Shown: positions 30,639 to 41,828 of the stretch, one piece after another
How positions within the stretch are numbered: the first letter of the stretch is position 1
Layout: each line of letters begins with the position of its first letter
Assembly (NCBI GenBank): GCA_021307315.1
Contig: JAJSPD010000044.1
Span: 1 to 64,000 of the forward strand
Direction: 5' to 3'
DNA from: Bisporella sp. PMI_857
Taxonomy: Eukaryota; Ascomycota; Leotiomycetes; Helotiales; Helotiaceae
DNA: 64,000 bases
The notes under the pieces: generated by a model
Database searches by the model: none
Seen by the model: the letters and a program-made list of their open reading frames with translations, nothing else
What the model was told of the DNA's origin: nothing
Program-made: the position numbers and the translations under genes

Positions 30639-32709
30639 TTCAAAAGGCTGAAATTGAGGCAGTAACTAGCAGCTGGAAAGAAGTAAGAAAATGATGACTC
30701 TGAGGAATAGAGAAATGTAGATCAGACTTTGAAGTGTGAAAAGCTGTTATTGTGATGATCTGTTAACGAGGGAGTAAAGCAAGATATATATCTTACTATC
30801 AAAATTTTGAGATGGCCAGTCAACCATGGGTATCTTCAAGCCGCACCGGAAATACATGGCCTGGTCCTCGCACTCGCTTCACCGTAAGGCACAGCCAAAG
30901 CAGATTCATCTCTGCATTAGGGAAAAGGTCGCATTTAGGCATAGCCAACCGTTCCCTAGAGGATCCTCAAGCACTCATCGCTTGGCTACCGAAGTTTAAC
31001 TCTAATTTTGAGGATCAGTGGTGGCATCTTCATCTGGGATGTCGATAATTAGACAACTTTGATGCTCTGGAGAGTAATAAGCATTACCTCAGAATCTGTG
31101 ATATCTCATGACTGAGCTAGACTCTCTCAGGTCAGCAAGAAGCTCTACTAGCCTATTGGGGTAAAAACGTGGCGGCTTAGCCTCAGAGTCATGACGTGTG
31201 CATACGTTTATGCCCTTGGCACGCTTTATCTTCCTTTGGTATTGGTCGCCCAAGAAGTTGAGTATAGTAATCTTCATAAACCGCATTCGCTTAACGGGCC
31301 CATCCGAGTCGGGAAATCTCCTGAGCCGGGAAGATTTGGCCAATCAGGGTGACCCTTGGCAACCCTATGCATATTCCGCGTATTTTGTTCGCGGCTCATG
31401 TATGTTGTCTTGTGTACAAAGAGTATTCCACGTATTTGTCCGGCCGTAAGCAGGCAGATAGCTGCCTAAAATTCGAAACCCAGCCGCAATCGATCGATTA
31501 ATCTTACCATCCTTCAACTCCAATCTCGCTCCAATCCTCTTTCAAAAAGAAAATATTATGTACCGACTGTCCGTACGCTTCGTGCCAGCTGCGTAAGCTC
31601 TATCGGATTGTAGGCGCTTTAGAACTTTCCATTCTCATGAGATTTGTTGAAATCTGCCAAAGGCGGATAGGACTGTTCTCATTTTAAGCGCAGCTGAGCT
31701 GTGCAAGATGTGACTCGACAATAAGAGGCCACGGAAAAAACCCCATCTCCGCTTCCAGGGGCGCCACATGCCAAGAAAGTCTATCTCTGAAAAAAGACTG
31801 ACCAGGCTGGCTAGCTTTCTCACCTTTCTGAAAATCTTTTTTGACTAAGATATAATTATGTCGAAGCTTCAACTTAAGCTGGGAGTAGGCGGAAGGCGCA
31901 AAGTTCGTAAAAGGCTGATGATTGCTCAACGAAAGCATGGTAGTGTCTAATCGTCCAGCATAGGCGGCGGTCACTAAAATTGGTGTCGCGTCACCGGGAA
32001 AGCGATTTGCCAGTATAAGTATGGCTGTAGATGTTGGGCCCTTAGTAAGGATATTTTCTTTCAGATGGCAGTGGAAAGGCTTGTGGTAATCGGAAAGACT
32101 GGAGAGTTTCATGATGGCATTTTAGAGTATGAGGGTTTTAGATTCACTTAGCGGACTAGCCACATTTGCACTTAGTATTGTAGTATCGTAGATAATATCT
32201 TGACATCAAGAAGTCGCCCAAATATGAAGGGAACGAAAGTCAAAAGTTCACATTGGATAGAGATCTCTCAAGGTATTCACAAGATTGTTTCTTCCGGGAC
32301 TATCCAGCAAGTCACTTGAAGATGGCAATTAATTATTATGTATAGTAAAGTAGTTCCGGGTATGAGAATATGGAGTAAATAGTTTGAGATTTATTTGCTC
32401 GTCGGTGGGAACCTGCAGGCTGTGCAAGACGTGCGCTGTCGTTCTAGAAGCTGAAGAAGCCTGGGTGAACACTACGCAGGACAGGGAAGTATGAAGCACC
32501 TAAAGCATAAGCATTCCTTTGAGGGCGCTGCAGCCTGGAAGACAAGGGGAATAGTTAAATTGTGTTCATCGGCTAAAAGAGGGTCTAGGATAGGTATGAG
32601 ATAATGATATGCCTTCAAGCACTATTTCATTATATGGCATGAATAAAAGGTCGTATATATCGTTAGGTCATCACTAATAAGACCTCAGACTTCCTCTTCA
32701 ATCACAATA
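30639..32709. other. 2.1-kb gene-poor region
   Basis: No gene is firmly supported. It includes the promoter of the RTA1-like gene at its left end. A minus-strand ATG frame at 31684-32112 (142 aa) is the longest open frame but has no recognised domain, no signal peptide and an unremarkable composition. The plus frame at 30812-31048 is similar noise. No repeat was noticed. Confidence 0.45.
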
Positions 32710-33422
32710 TTACGTCCTATTTCCTGTTGCCCGTTTCCTGTTTTCCATGCTCCTCAAATTCTCAACAAACCCCTTAGCAGAACATGCACCGAGTGACTGG
32801 AACAGCACGATTCGGATACATCGACAGGCCACTTTATACTCGTCAATACAAATGGGCAGGAAGGGGAAATGAGAAGATACGTACCTCCGATAAAAGCTAC
32901 CGTACTGGCCAAAGTTATTCTCAGGATCCATCTGCTGCCCACTCACATCGTCATGGCTGAATGACCATGTCCCGTTATCATTACATGGCGTCGGGGCAGC
33001 GGCACTGAATTCGAGTCAGTCTCATTCCTCCAAACGATACCATCGTCAAAATGAAGGACAAGAAATACTTACGTCCCACAATTCCCCCACAAATGCGTAA
33101 CATTAAACTGGAAGTACTTCCCCGCCGGCACCAGCGAGAACTTCACGCTTGGATCATCACACGGCGCATTATAAGGCACATTATCAGTGGCAAAATAATA
33201 CGCTCCGCCGTTGTAATAGTGGCAGGTGGTGTTGATGGCCTGTGGAGGAGTGGCATATGGCGTGTCGCGGATATTGAATTGCCAGGTGCCGCCAGAGCCA
33301 TGGCGGGTATTAGAGATGCGGAGCTCACTGATATACCAGGCGACTGGAACTTGGATGGCGGAAGATTGGCCCAAGGAGAGGGTTGCGGAGACCACGGCCA
33401 GTATGAATGTGCTGAGCTTCAT
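32710..33422 (-). CDS. Small secreted cysteine-containing protein, possibly AA1-like fold
   Basis: Three exons on the minus strand (33422-33073, 33004-32881, 32796-32710) give 186 aa. The N-terminus is a signal peptide (MKLSTFILAVVSATLSLGQ...). The mature part begins with WYISELRISNTRHGSGGTW and contains five cysteines (in TTCHYY, APCDDP, GNCGT, TPCNDN, GACSAK) and several N-glycosylation sequons. The motif NFGQYGSFYR followed by SLGACSAKGFVENL joins only if the second donor is GTATCT at 32880; the adjacent GTACGT donor (32885) would shift the frame and end early, so I chose the in-frame one. Overall shape resembles AA1-like/Alt a 1-like secreted proteins, but that link is tentative. Role unknown; extracellular. 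Confidence 0.75.
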
Positions 33423-33975
33423 TTCAGTTGGATTCTTGTTTGTGTAACGAGTGTGATAGTATTTATTAATTATCTAGTCTTGTGACTTTGGCTCGTTGTC
33501 TTTCCTTGAGATTATGTGTGAATAACCAAGATTCTCTCAGAAGAACACCAGCTCAGTATATATCTCATCCCACCTCTTGTGGTTGGTGGGCGACATGTTT
33601 GCCTACAAACAGCTGTTCTATCAGCCGACAAAAATGTAAGAAAGATTGACGTCGATACGGGATGGCGGCCGCTCGCATCTGGTAGCGCGCTGCAAAAGCC
33701 TTGAATACGAAGGGTGACCTTAGACATAATTCGTCAAATTGGCGAGGTCGTCTGCAGATGCAACTTGAGTTACCCTGGACGATGGAAGCTTGGTTATTAT
33801 TAGTTGCGGTAGTTGGTACCACGTGGGCTGTTAGGCTTGGGATGTCAGGAAAACTTCGTATTTACCTTTGGAAGATCTCTTTTGGTCAAGAGATAGAGTT
33901 GAAAGGGGGGGGACATGGGAATCTCGTTTTCATATCGTGATCTTATCGCTACTTAGCAAAAGTACTTTTTGTGCT
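33423..33975. promoter_or_regulatory. Intergenic region upstream of the secreted-protein gene
   Basis: A 553-bp stretch that holds the promoter of the minus-strand secreted-protein gene and the 3' region of the minus-strand GluRS gene. Small overlapping frames on both strands look like noise. Confidence 0.5.
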
Positions 33976-36064
33976 CTATAGACCTGTCTTAGCTTTTCCT
34001 GTTGGAATGCCAAACAACACCGCCGGCTTCCCTGGCGATGCCGGCTTATCTACTCTATAATAGCCCTTCCGCTCAAATTGAATCACCTGGTCCTCCTTCA
34101 AGTCCGCGACATTCTCGTCACACAAAACCTCCGTCTTATGTGCTGATGTTGAGGTCAAGAAATCCTCCCAGTTATCCCCCTCCTCTAGCTTATCCTTGGT
34201 GATTAAGTATTCGAACTCCCAGCACTCCGCAGGAACGAGCTCTTGGCCATCAACGGACAGCCAAGTGACCTTCTTCTCGGTCTTCTTGACATCTCCCTTC
34301 AAGTGAAGCTCAAGCTCGATATCAGTGATGGGGTTGGTTCCGTTGATTTTTCTGACGAAAGCATTTCCCCACTTCATGAGAGTAATCTCCTCGCCCTCCT
34401 TCATGAGCTTGACGTCCTCCTGGTCAAGAACGAGATTCTTACTGAAAGCAACCTTCTTTGTTCCCACAGCTGGGTTCTTGGGATGCTTCGGCAAATCCTT
34501 TACCTCTGGCGTAGCTGGTCCATTCGTGATGATGGCTTTAACCGCAGTATTCTTTTCAACTGATGTATGACGAGGTGCGATCGGATCTATCACATTCTTG
34601 TTTGAGGCCCAGAAATTTGTCCAATCCATAACCACTATGTTTCGGCTAGGTCCCTGCTTCAATATAAAGTCTCGCAATGAAGCAATTTGCATACCCCGTC
34701 TTCGAACACCACGAATCGTAGGCATCCGAGGGTCATCCCATCCCCAGACTTTGCCAGCATCAACAAGCTTAGTAAGCTTTCGCTTTGAAAGGAATGTGCG
34801 GATGAAGTTCATTCTGGCGAAATCCCACACATGAACTTGGCGTAGCTTGAGAGTATCAATGAACCACTGATACTGCGGATTGCGATCAGCATACTCCGTT
34901 GTCCTCAATGCATGCGTAACACCTTCCATAGAATCAACAATAGGGCATGCAAAGTCGTATGTTGGGTACATTTTCCACGCTGTTCCTGTTCTGTGATGTG
35001 GTATTTCGGTATTACATCTGTAGATGACCGGATCACGCATGGCTCCATTTGGGCTGTCAAATGCAATCTTTGCCCGAATGCAGTTCTCGTGTCCGATCTT
35101 TGTACCAGCCTTCATCTCCTCGAATATTGCAAGGTTTTCCTCAACACTCTTATCACGGTTCTTGCTTGCTATTAACTTCAGTCGCTCGTTCCGCATCGTC
35201 TCTTGGTCTGTATCATCCGCATACGCATGGCCTTCCTTGATCAGGCGAACACAGTGCTCGTACAGCTCTTGGAGGTAATCGCTGGTATAACTCGTCTTAT
35301 CTGGCTTGATGCCCATGAGTGCTAAGTCCTCTATAATCGAATCTTGGTACTCCTGCTTCTCCTTGCTAGGATTTGTATCATCGAAACGTAGTAATAACGT
35401 GCCTTTATAGAGCTCGTGAGCGAAATAATCATTCAGCAGCGCAGCCTTTGCATGTCCAATGTGTAGATACCCACTGTTCCAAATTAGCACTCGAATATTG
35501 AGTTTGAAATTTTGTAGAGAAAAGAAAGTATAAATATGGCATAACTTAATAGAAAGCGAGCTAAGAGTTCTTGTAAAGTCTCCTATGAGAACCCTGCAGA
35601 AGTAATGCGGTGGAAAGGAGTAGAAAGTAACATCCACACCGAAATCTATGGTATTTGGGAGCAACTTACGAAGGCTCTGGAGGAAACCTGGTGACTACCC
35701 CCTTATCCGTATCTTGTAGTGCCATATTATAGCTTGCACCAGCCTTACTGCCAGCAGCTATCTTGGCCTTAGAAGCCTCCTCCTTGACCTTGATCTCTTG
35801 CTGAATCTCAGGATGGGTTTGCTCAATATAACTGAACCATCTCCCAACATTTGGCAGATTCCCCTTTTTGAAAGACGCATGCGCAACTTTATTTGATCGA
35901 ATTGCGACCCATACTTTCGAGTCTACCTCGCTCAGAGAGTACCCCTCAATGAAGGTTCGCAGTGTTAGATGCTTATCTAACTGCAAGAGATATGGCTCAA
36001 TCTTCTTGAAATCTGGAGCTGTGAGGTTTGCCGCAAGTTGCGACACGGCTAAAATATTTGACAT
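33976..36064 (-). CDS. GUS1: Cytosolic glutamyl-tRNA synthetase
   Basis: Two exons on the minus strand (36064-35670 and 35473-33976) give 630 aa. The enzyme charges tRNA-Glu with glutamate in the cytosol. Residues ~1-110 form a GST-like N-terminal domain (MSNILAVSQLAANL ...) used in yeast for docking to Arc1. The intron interrupts the class I start: RFPPEPS joins to GYLHIGHAKAALLN, restoring the HIGH motif. The second signature is FLSKRKLTKLV, the eukaryotic/archaeal form of KMSKS. An anticodon-binding beta-barrel region fills the C-terminal third. The intron is 196 bp, longer than most here. The gene is divergent from the mitochondrial uL1 gene with 189 bp between start codons. Confidence 0.95.
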
Positions 36065-36253
36065 TTTCTTGTTATTTGGGAAAGAAGTGCGAAGTCAAAT
36101 GCAGGATACAAATTTATGTATGTTGGAGGGGTCAAATTGTTTGACTCAATCACGGCAGAACGATTTTCCGAGGCAGTCTTGCCAAGACGCTAATTCTAAC
36201 TGAGAGCTCGATTTCTTGAAGCAGAACATGGACATCGAAACAACACAGTCAAT
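36065..36253. promoter_or_regulatory. Short shared promoter between GluRS and mitochondrial uL1
   Basis: Only 189 bp separate the two divergent start codons, so the two translation genes must share or overlap promoter DNA. No TATA box or named motif stands out. Confidence 0.6.
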
Positions 36254-37232
36254 ATGGCCGCCCGTACACCTTGTCTTGCCCAATTGAGCAGGCTATGCAT
36301 CACGCCGGGGAGACAAATTACTCAACTCCTCCCAGCGCGATTCTTAGCTCCAACAGTACAACTCAGACACAAATCTGACAGTAAGGGTGTAAAGAGACCG
36401 TCTGGCAATCCACAAGGAAATAAGCAGAAGGGTCTGTCAGAAAAGAAGAAAAAGAAGGCCAGAACTACATACAAGCAATATGATATGAAGGATACAGAGC
36501 AGTTCTCCCTCTGCGATGCTATGCGGTATGGAGTTTCGCAATCATCTCAAGGATCACTTACTAAGACGAACCAGATACATCCGAGCCTTTGAAGTCGGCC
36601 AGAAGCCAACGGAAGTCAAATATGAGATGGCCGTTAAACTCAAGTCTCTGAAAAATGGCCCTGTAATTCGCAATCGGCTGCGTCTTCCTCACCCAGTCAG
36701 GACTGACATTAGAATATGCGTTATTTGTCCGCCAGACTCGAAATATGCGGAAGATGCGAGGAAAGCAGGCGCTGTGTTAGTTGGAGAGGAAGAGATATTT
36801 GAAGCTGTCAAGGATGGACGTATTGAGTTTGACAGATGTCTTTGTCAAACAGACTCTCTGGCTAAGATGAATAAGGCTGGAATGGGTAGATTTCTTGGAC
36901 CCAGGGGTTTGATGCCCAGCTCCAAGACTGGTACGGTCGTGAAGGACCCATCTGTTGTGATGAAGGATTTGGTTGGAGGTGCTGAGTACAGAGAGCGATT
37001 GGGCGTGATCAGGATGGCAATTGGGCAGCTAGGATTTACGCCGGAGGAAATGCAGCGGAACATCAAGACGTTCATCGAATCTATCAAGAAAGATATGGGA
37101 CAGTTGAGCGACAAAATCAATAAAGAGCTAGCGGAGGTGGTTTTGAGTTCAACAAATGGTCCGGGTTTCCCACTTAGTGGAAGCTACCAAGATCCAAAAT
37201 CAGGCACTACAGCTCGAGATCTGTCAACATGA
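36254..37232 (+). CDS. MRPL1: Mitochondrial large-subunit ribosomal protein uL1m (MRPL1)
   Basis: Two exons (36254-36525 and 36575-37232; 49-bp intron with ACTAAG branch) encode 309 aa. The first ~45 residues are rich in Arg, Ser and Leu and lack acids (MAARTPCLAQLSRLCITPGR...), a mitochondrial presequence. A Lys-rich linker leads into the L1 domain: DAMRYIRAFEVGQ, LPHPVRTDIRICVICPP, then the signature region MGRFLGPRGLMPSSKTGTVV and a C-terminal alpha/beta part. The protein builds the L1 stalk of the mitoribosome near the E-site tRNA. The 3' end converges on COG2 with 115 bp between stop codons. Confidence 0.95.
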
Positions 37233-37347
37233 TGTACGGCCATGTATATAATGTATTAAAAATTAGATGTACGATAATTTATTTTGTTACCCCGGTATAT
37301 ATGCCTCTAACTCCAGTGCTATGCTATATCTAAATGAAGCCGTAGTG

Positions 37348-38208
37348 CTACTGTGACTTTAAGTCTCTCAGGACTTTGACTGCCTCTTCTGCGGCGTCTA
37401 AGTCGCGATATATACCCAATAACCTGATCAAGCGTGACTTTCCGTCCTCTTTGGATGCCGCTGTTTGCTTGAGAGCGGTACTCAGATCTAGTAGAATTGT
37501 ATTTCTGACCCTCAATATCCGCGACTGCTGAGCTACTACAAACGGGTGATCATTTCCAATATTGACAGACAGATGCTCGATCCTCCGACAGTCTAGCACC
37601 AGCCTTTGAAGTTTGCTGATACTCGTGCTACCGTCAGACCCATCATCTTCATCTCCGTCGTCTCCCTCGTCCTCGCTATCGCTCCACGTGTCCTCGTTGC
37701 CATTTGGAGTTCGTCCAAGCGAAACAACCATCAGCTTGTCCTCCAACTCTTCTAGCCTAGCATCTAGCTCTAGTAACCTCCTTCCCACAGCAATCTCCTG
37801 ACCGACTCCTTTCTTCTCTTCTAACAGTCCATCCACCTCTCTTTTTCTCTCTTTCACCATGGTCTTTACCCCCTCAATACCCCTCTTAAACCCCAACAAC
37901 CCCACAATGACATCCTCCACCTTCTCCTCCCCGCCTTTCAAATCACTGCCCAAACTCAAAAATTGCTCATAGTTCGTATTCACCAGATCCAGTAATTCTT
38001 TAGATAGAGCCTGGGAGCGTTCTCTAAGGTCCGAACGAAGATCCTCCAGAGTTTGGTGGCGATCAGAGAGGGTGGAGAGATAGCTTGGTGCGTCGAAGGA
38101 TGGCTTCAGGAAGTCGCTTCTAGGGAGAGCTTCGGGGTATGGGAGGTTGTCTTCATCGTCTGAGGAGATATTCCCGGAATCGCCTCCAAAGTAGAATTTG
38201 CTCATCAT
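37348..38208 (-). CDS. COG2: Conserved oligomeric Golgi complex subunit 2 (COG2)
   Basis: A single-exon minus-strand gene of 286 aa. The start FYFGGDSGN ... DFLKPSFDAPSYLSTL is the typical N-terminal segment of COG subunit 2, followed by a long coiled-coil (SDRHQTLEDLRSDLRERSQ ... LLDLVNTNYEQFLSLGSDLK) and an acidic low-complexity insert (~residues 175-195). The end is helical. The subunit is part of lobe A of the COG tether, which works in retrograde traffic within the Golgi. Length fits ascomycete Cog2, which lacks the long C-terminal part of animal COG2. Two consecutive ATGs begin the frame; either could be used. Confidence 0.85.
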   Translation of the reverse strand: MMSKFYFGGDSGNISSDDEDNLPYPEALPRSDFLKPSFDAPSYLSTLSDRHQTLEDLRSDLRERSQALSKELLDLVNTNYEQFLSLGSDLKGGEEKVEDVIVGLLGFKRGIEGVKTMVKERKREVDGLLEEKKGVGQEIAVGRRLLELDARLEELEDKLMVVSLGRTPNGNEDTWSDSEDEGDDGDEDDGSDGSTSISKLQRLVLDCRRIEHLSVNIGNDHPFVVAQQSRILRVRNTILLDLSTALKQTAASKEDGKSRLIRLLGIYRDLDAAEEAVKVLRDLKSQ

Positions 38209-38650
38209 TCACCCTCTTCTTTCTTCATCTAGATTCTTTGGTTTCCTGTCGTGCACCGTTAACATTAGTATCGGGCTAATATCACGTGGTGATGAGCTGA
38301 TATCTGGCTTCAGAATTGCGCTTGACTCGCTGCCAAGATGTGTTCTCTATCTTCTCCTCCTAATTGGGTTTAGCAGATTCATCCCTGGTGGGGCGAGACC
38401 ATGTTGGGTTTGTTTGATTGGTGCTGGACCTGGTTGGTGAAAGATTTCTTGCGTTCCGAGAACGGCGCCCACTCAGAGCCAGCAGGAGAATCTAATCTTA
38501 TCAATCTCTTCATCCCCTCGGCTTTCCTTCCTGTACGCACTTCATCGAATATACCGCAACCACCGGGTTCGCCTTTGAATCTAATTGAAGCAGTATACAC
38601 CCCTCATATTTGTTCATTGATGGTACCTAATCCTTCAATTAACGGCTCTT
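38209..38650 (+). promoter_or_regulatory. Divergent COG2/HapX promoter and HapX leader with overlapping uORF
   Basis: The 442-bp region separates the divergent COG2 and HapX genes. An ATG at 38401 opens an 86-codon frame that ends at 38661, overlapping the HapX start codon (38651) in another frame. Reverse CCAAT boxes (ATTGG) occur at 38363-38367 and 38417-38421, which could bind the CCAAT-binding complex. A GATA core (TTATC on the plus strand, 38498-38502) is present but does not match the full ATCWGATAA consensus of the SreA iron repressor. All functional readings are inference. Confidence 0.5.
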
Positions 38651-40216
38651 ATGGCTTCTAATGGTTACGACGACATGGCATCGCCTACCATATCAACTCC
38701 TTCATCTGCGGGCTCGCCGGCAGCCCTGGCACCACATCCGCCATCCCTAGCTATCAAGACTAACAACATGCCAAATATGGCTGCCATTACACCAAGTTCC
38801 GCAGCTGGAGCTCCTCCAATTGTAACGAGAAAGGAATGGGTCATTCCTCCCCGCCCGAAGCCTGGACGCAAGCCTGCTACCGATACCCCGCCAACAAAGA
38901 GAAAGGCTCAGAACAGAGCTGCTCAACGTGCATTCAGAGAGCGTCGAGCTGCTAGAGTTGGTGAATTAGAGGAACAACTAGAAGAGACAAAGGACGAGCA
39001 TCAAAGACGCGAGGCAGAACTGAGGGACAAGATTCAGAGACTGGAGTCAGAAGTGCAACGATTCAACGGGGAGCTACAGTCTTGGAAGCTGAGATGTGAC
39101 ACGTTGGACCGGCTTGTCGAATATGAGAGGAATGAGAAGGATGCTGCTTTGGTCGAGCTTTCATATTTGCGAAAAGGTATTGAGTCGACAGGCACTGATG
39201 CAGTCCCTCTTCCTCCTCGGCGCAATCGACAAGCACAGAAGAGTGAGGTCCAGCAATTTGCCTCTTTCACACCAGATATAGAGGACGCACCCACTGGCTG
39301 CGGGGACTGTTCAGGTAGTGGTGATGGTAGATGTGCATGTGTCGATGCAGTTTTGGAAATTGCAGCAAATGGATGTGGCAAGTGCACGCTTGATACTCCG
39401 TGTGTCTGCCTGGAGGAAACTATTGAAGCTGCTAGCGACATGCCTAGTTTCCTAGATCATAAAAGATCACACTCTCCTGTCGCAGAATATGCCGAGAAGC
39501 GTCAACGCCACTCTGACCCCACACCCCTTGAGGTTGATTTCACTGCTCAATTCTCGTCTTCCAAGTCTGCTGTACATATCCCAACTCAGGAACAGATGAC
39601 CACACGTCGCCCTGGTGAGTCTTGCGGCTTCTGTGATGAGGGTACCTATTGTGCGTGTGCAGAAGCTGCTGCTGCTCTAGCTCGAGAGCAAGAGAATCGC
39701 CTTGCACCTTTATTGAATGAGGTTACTCCACCGCCGTCAGATACTGATGTCGAGAGTGCTGTTAAGCTACCATCAATGCACCCAAATCAAATGCATCGAC
39801 CAGTCGCAACCACAGCCCCAGCGAACTCTTGCGCCAATGGTCCTGGTACTTGTCAGCAATGCCAGAACGATCCTAAGTCCGGATTATTCTGTCGCTCGCT
39901 AGCTGCTATGCGTGCCGTTGGCACTGCTTCAGCAGATGACTGCTGTGGTGGTAATGCTACTGGTGGTGGATGCTGCAAGTCTCAGCCCGCTGGTACTTCT
40001 ACTCAGCCACCACCAAGCTTGTCTTGTGCGGATACTTACAAGACTCTATCTACACACAAAGGCTTTGACCAAGCAACTGATGAGCTTAATTCTTGGTTGG
40101 GTCGCCTTCATGCTTCCCCGCCTCAACAGGTCGTAGGAAGAGCTCCACTGGAAGTAGAGGCGGCTAGTGTGATGGGTGTCTTGAAGTTATTTGATAGGAG
40201 ATTTGGTCGGGGATGA
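38651..40216 (+). CDS. hapX: bZIP iron-homeostasis regulator HapX
   Basis: An intronless gene of 521 aa. HapX works with the CCAAT-binding complex in the nucleus: it represses iron-using genes under starvation and activates iron storage under excess. Visible parts, in order, are the CBC-binding motif (KEWVIPPRPKPGRK, ~61-74), the bZIP basic region (KRKAQNRAAQRAFRERRAAR, ~83-102) and coiled-coil (~105-175). Four cysteine-rich regions follow: CRR-A (CGDCSGSGDGRCAC, 217-230), CRR-B (CGKCTLDTPCVC, 242-253), CRR-C (CGFCDEGTYCAC, 325-336) and CRR-D (CQQCQNDPKSGLFC, 401-414). A further cluster DDCCGGNATGGGCCKS lies at ~429-444. The CRRs are the iron-sulfur-sensing elements in the family. All family hallmarks are present, so the call is secure. 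Confidence 0.97.
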   Translation: MASNGYDDMASPTISTPSSAGSPAALAPHPPSLAIKTNNMPNMAAITPSSAAGAPPIVTRKEWVIPPRPKPGRKPATDTPPTKRKAQNRAAQRAFRERRAARVGELEEQLEETKDEHQRREAELRDKIQRLESEVQRFNGELQSWKLRCDTLDRLVEYERNEKDAALVELSYLRKGIESTGTDAVPLPPRRNRQAQKSEVQQFASFTPDIEDAPTGCGDCSGSGDGRCACVDAVLEIAANGCGKCTLDTPCVCLEETIEAASDMPSFLDHKRSHSPVAEYAEKRQRHSDPTPLEVDFTAQFSSSKSAVHIPTQEQMTTRRPGESCGFCDEGTYCACAEAAAALAREQENRLAPLLNEVTPPPSDTDVESAVKLPSMHPNQMHRPVATTAPANSCANGPGTCQQCQNDPKSGLFCRSLAAMRAVGTASADDCCGGNATGGGCCKSQPAGTSTQPPPSLSCADTYKTLSTHKGFDQATDELNSWLGRLHASPPQQVVGRAPLEVEAASVMGVLKLFDRRFGRG

Positions 40217-41828
40217 AAGCTGGATGTTGATCAGATATGAAAATACATGACGTAATTGACCACAATCACAGAATGACAAACCACCACATCAGATGGTTTA
40301 GCCTGGTGAGGCATAATAGTTAAGGCGCCCAATCTGGTGTCTTCCTCTGTTTGTACCGCTCAAGACGAAGCGGGAATGGAGCTCCAAGCAAATTCACGTT
40401 AGGAGTTCAGGAGTAATGAAGGATATGAATCACCAATGCTCTATGAAGTATTTAAGTATTGCACATAGCCGAAAAAGCACACCTCTGATGACTATATTGT
40501 CTTACATCTTTCGTTTGCGAACTGCTGAGGGCCTTGAAGTTATACAAAATTCACCTCCACCTTGTGCGAGTCTGGAATTTAACCGTCTGTTGAGCTTCCA
40601 TCAGCCATAAGTTTGAGTGCTTGCCCCTGGTTTATAATCTGTGGTCATATTTCAGATGACAGGCTGGGCAATCTCTCGATCAGCGTACGTATTTTCTAAT
40701 CAATGTGTAGAAATGTGACAAATCTGTATCCTCCTCTCATTTTTAATAGGTCATCGTTCATTCCGCTAGCTTGATGTTTTGTTTTTGCGTGCATAGACGC
40801 TTCTAAACCTAACCCTTTTCTAATAATTCTTGATATCGATATTTCATTTCCTGTTGGATTTGGGTCTTAGAGAACGCCAACTTGCCACATGGATGATCTA
40901 CAATACCGGAGTGTTTACTTGCAACGAGGTTCGCGAACACCTCCTCGACCTTAGTGAGTGGTATAGGCTACGCCAATACCATGTTTTTTGTCATTCAGCT
41001 TGCATCTGGGGTACTGGGCATTTTTGATGTCCTGGGTTACGCTCCGTTGTGGCCCGAGAGGTTTTACACCACGCATAATGATCCAGTGCAATGTTCTTTG
41101 TCATTCATAAGTCATATAAGACTCTCAGGAGGAGATCCGTTCGCAGGGGTAAGTTCAGGCCTATGCTGTCTGGGCCCAAGCATAGTGCCTAGACATAAGT
41201 CGGCGCAAATGGTGCGGCTAACTCCAGACCACGATACAGTCCTGACAAGGTATCAGGTCGACTGAAAAGGACCCCCCCCCCCCCCCCCCCCCAATCGATC
41301 ACTAATATCCCTCAAAGACACTGCTTGCAAAGGTAGCATTTCCTTACTTGCAAACTTTTCATTCAGTTGGTGAAAATCAATTTGATTGAACAATAGTAGC
41401 GTATGGTGGAGAAAAATGCTAAGCGAGCCCCCTTTTTGGTGGTGATGCTAAATGAGGATCAAAGAGTGCAGCATTCAGGCAAGACAAGCAAACCTGATAT
41501 ATGTCCCATGTCTTTAGTTCTCTAGTGTGCACAAATAATGAAGTGGAAGTCTGATATGCTACAGTACTAGTTAGATTCATTTATAAAATAGAATGAATCC
41601 TTTTCCCTGATTGTTACGTTCTATATTATTGGACAACTTACACAACGTCTTTGTCTGCACCGCAAAAGGTGGTTAATTTAGAACAATGAATGAACGGGAG
41701 TAATCATATCTCAAAACAATATCGGAGTGACGCATATCACTATAATTGAATATAGATAAGTCAAATCTACTTCCCAAGACTAAGAAACACCTTAACAATG
41801 ACTATTCGAACTCGCTAATTTCCCGAAA
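40217..41828. other. 1.6-kb intergenic region with a 21-C run
   Basis: The start is the HapX 3' region. The remainder has no supported gene; plus-strand frames at 40830-41265 overlap in two frames and show no domain. A perfect run of 21 C lies at 41272-41292. The right end is the promoter of the gene at 41829. Confidence 0.5.
41272..41292 (+). repeat. C21 homopolymer tract (intergenic)
   Basis: Twenty-one consecutive C residues in unique-looking DNA. A second tract of exactly the same length lies 566 bp downstream inside a coding frame. Confidence 0.95.

Noticed and set aside
31684..32112. 142-aa minus-strand ATG frame
   Set aside because: Longest frame in its gap but without domain, signal peptide or clear codon-like character; left as unproven.
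40954..41265. 103-aa plus-strand frame after HapX
   Set aside because: No domain, overlaps another frame, and lies in the HapX downstream region.
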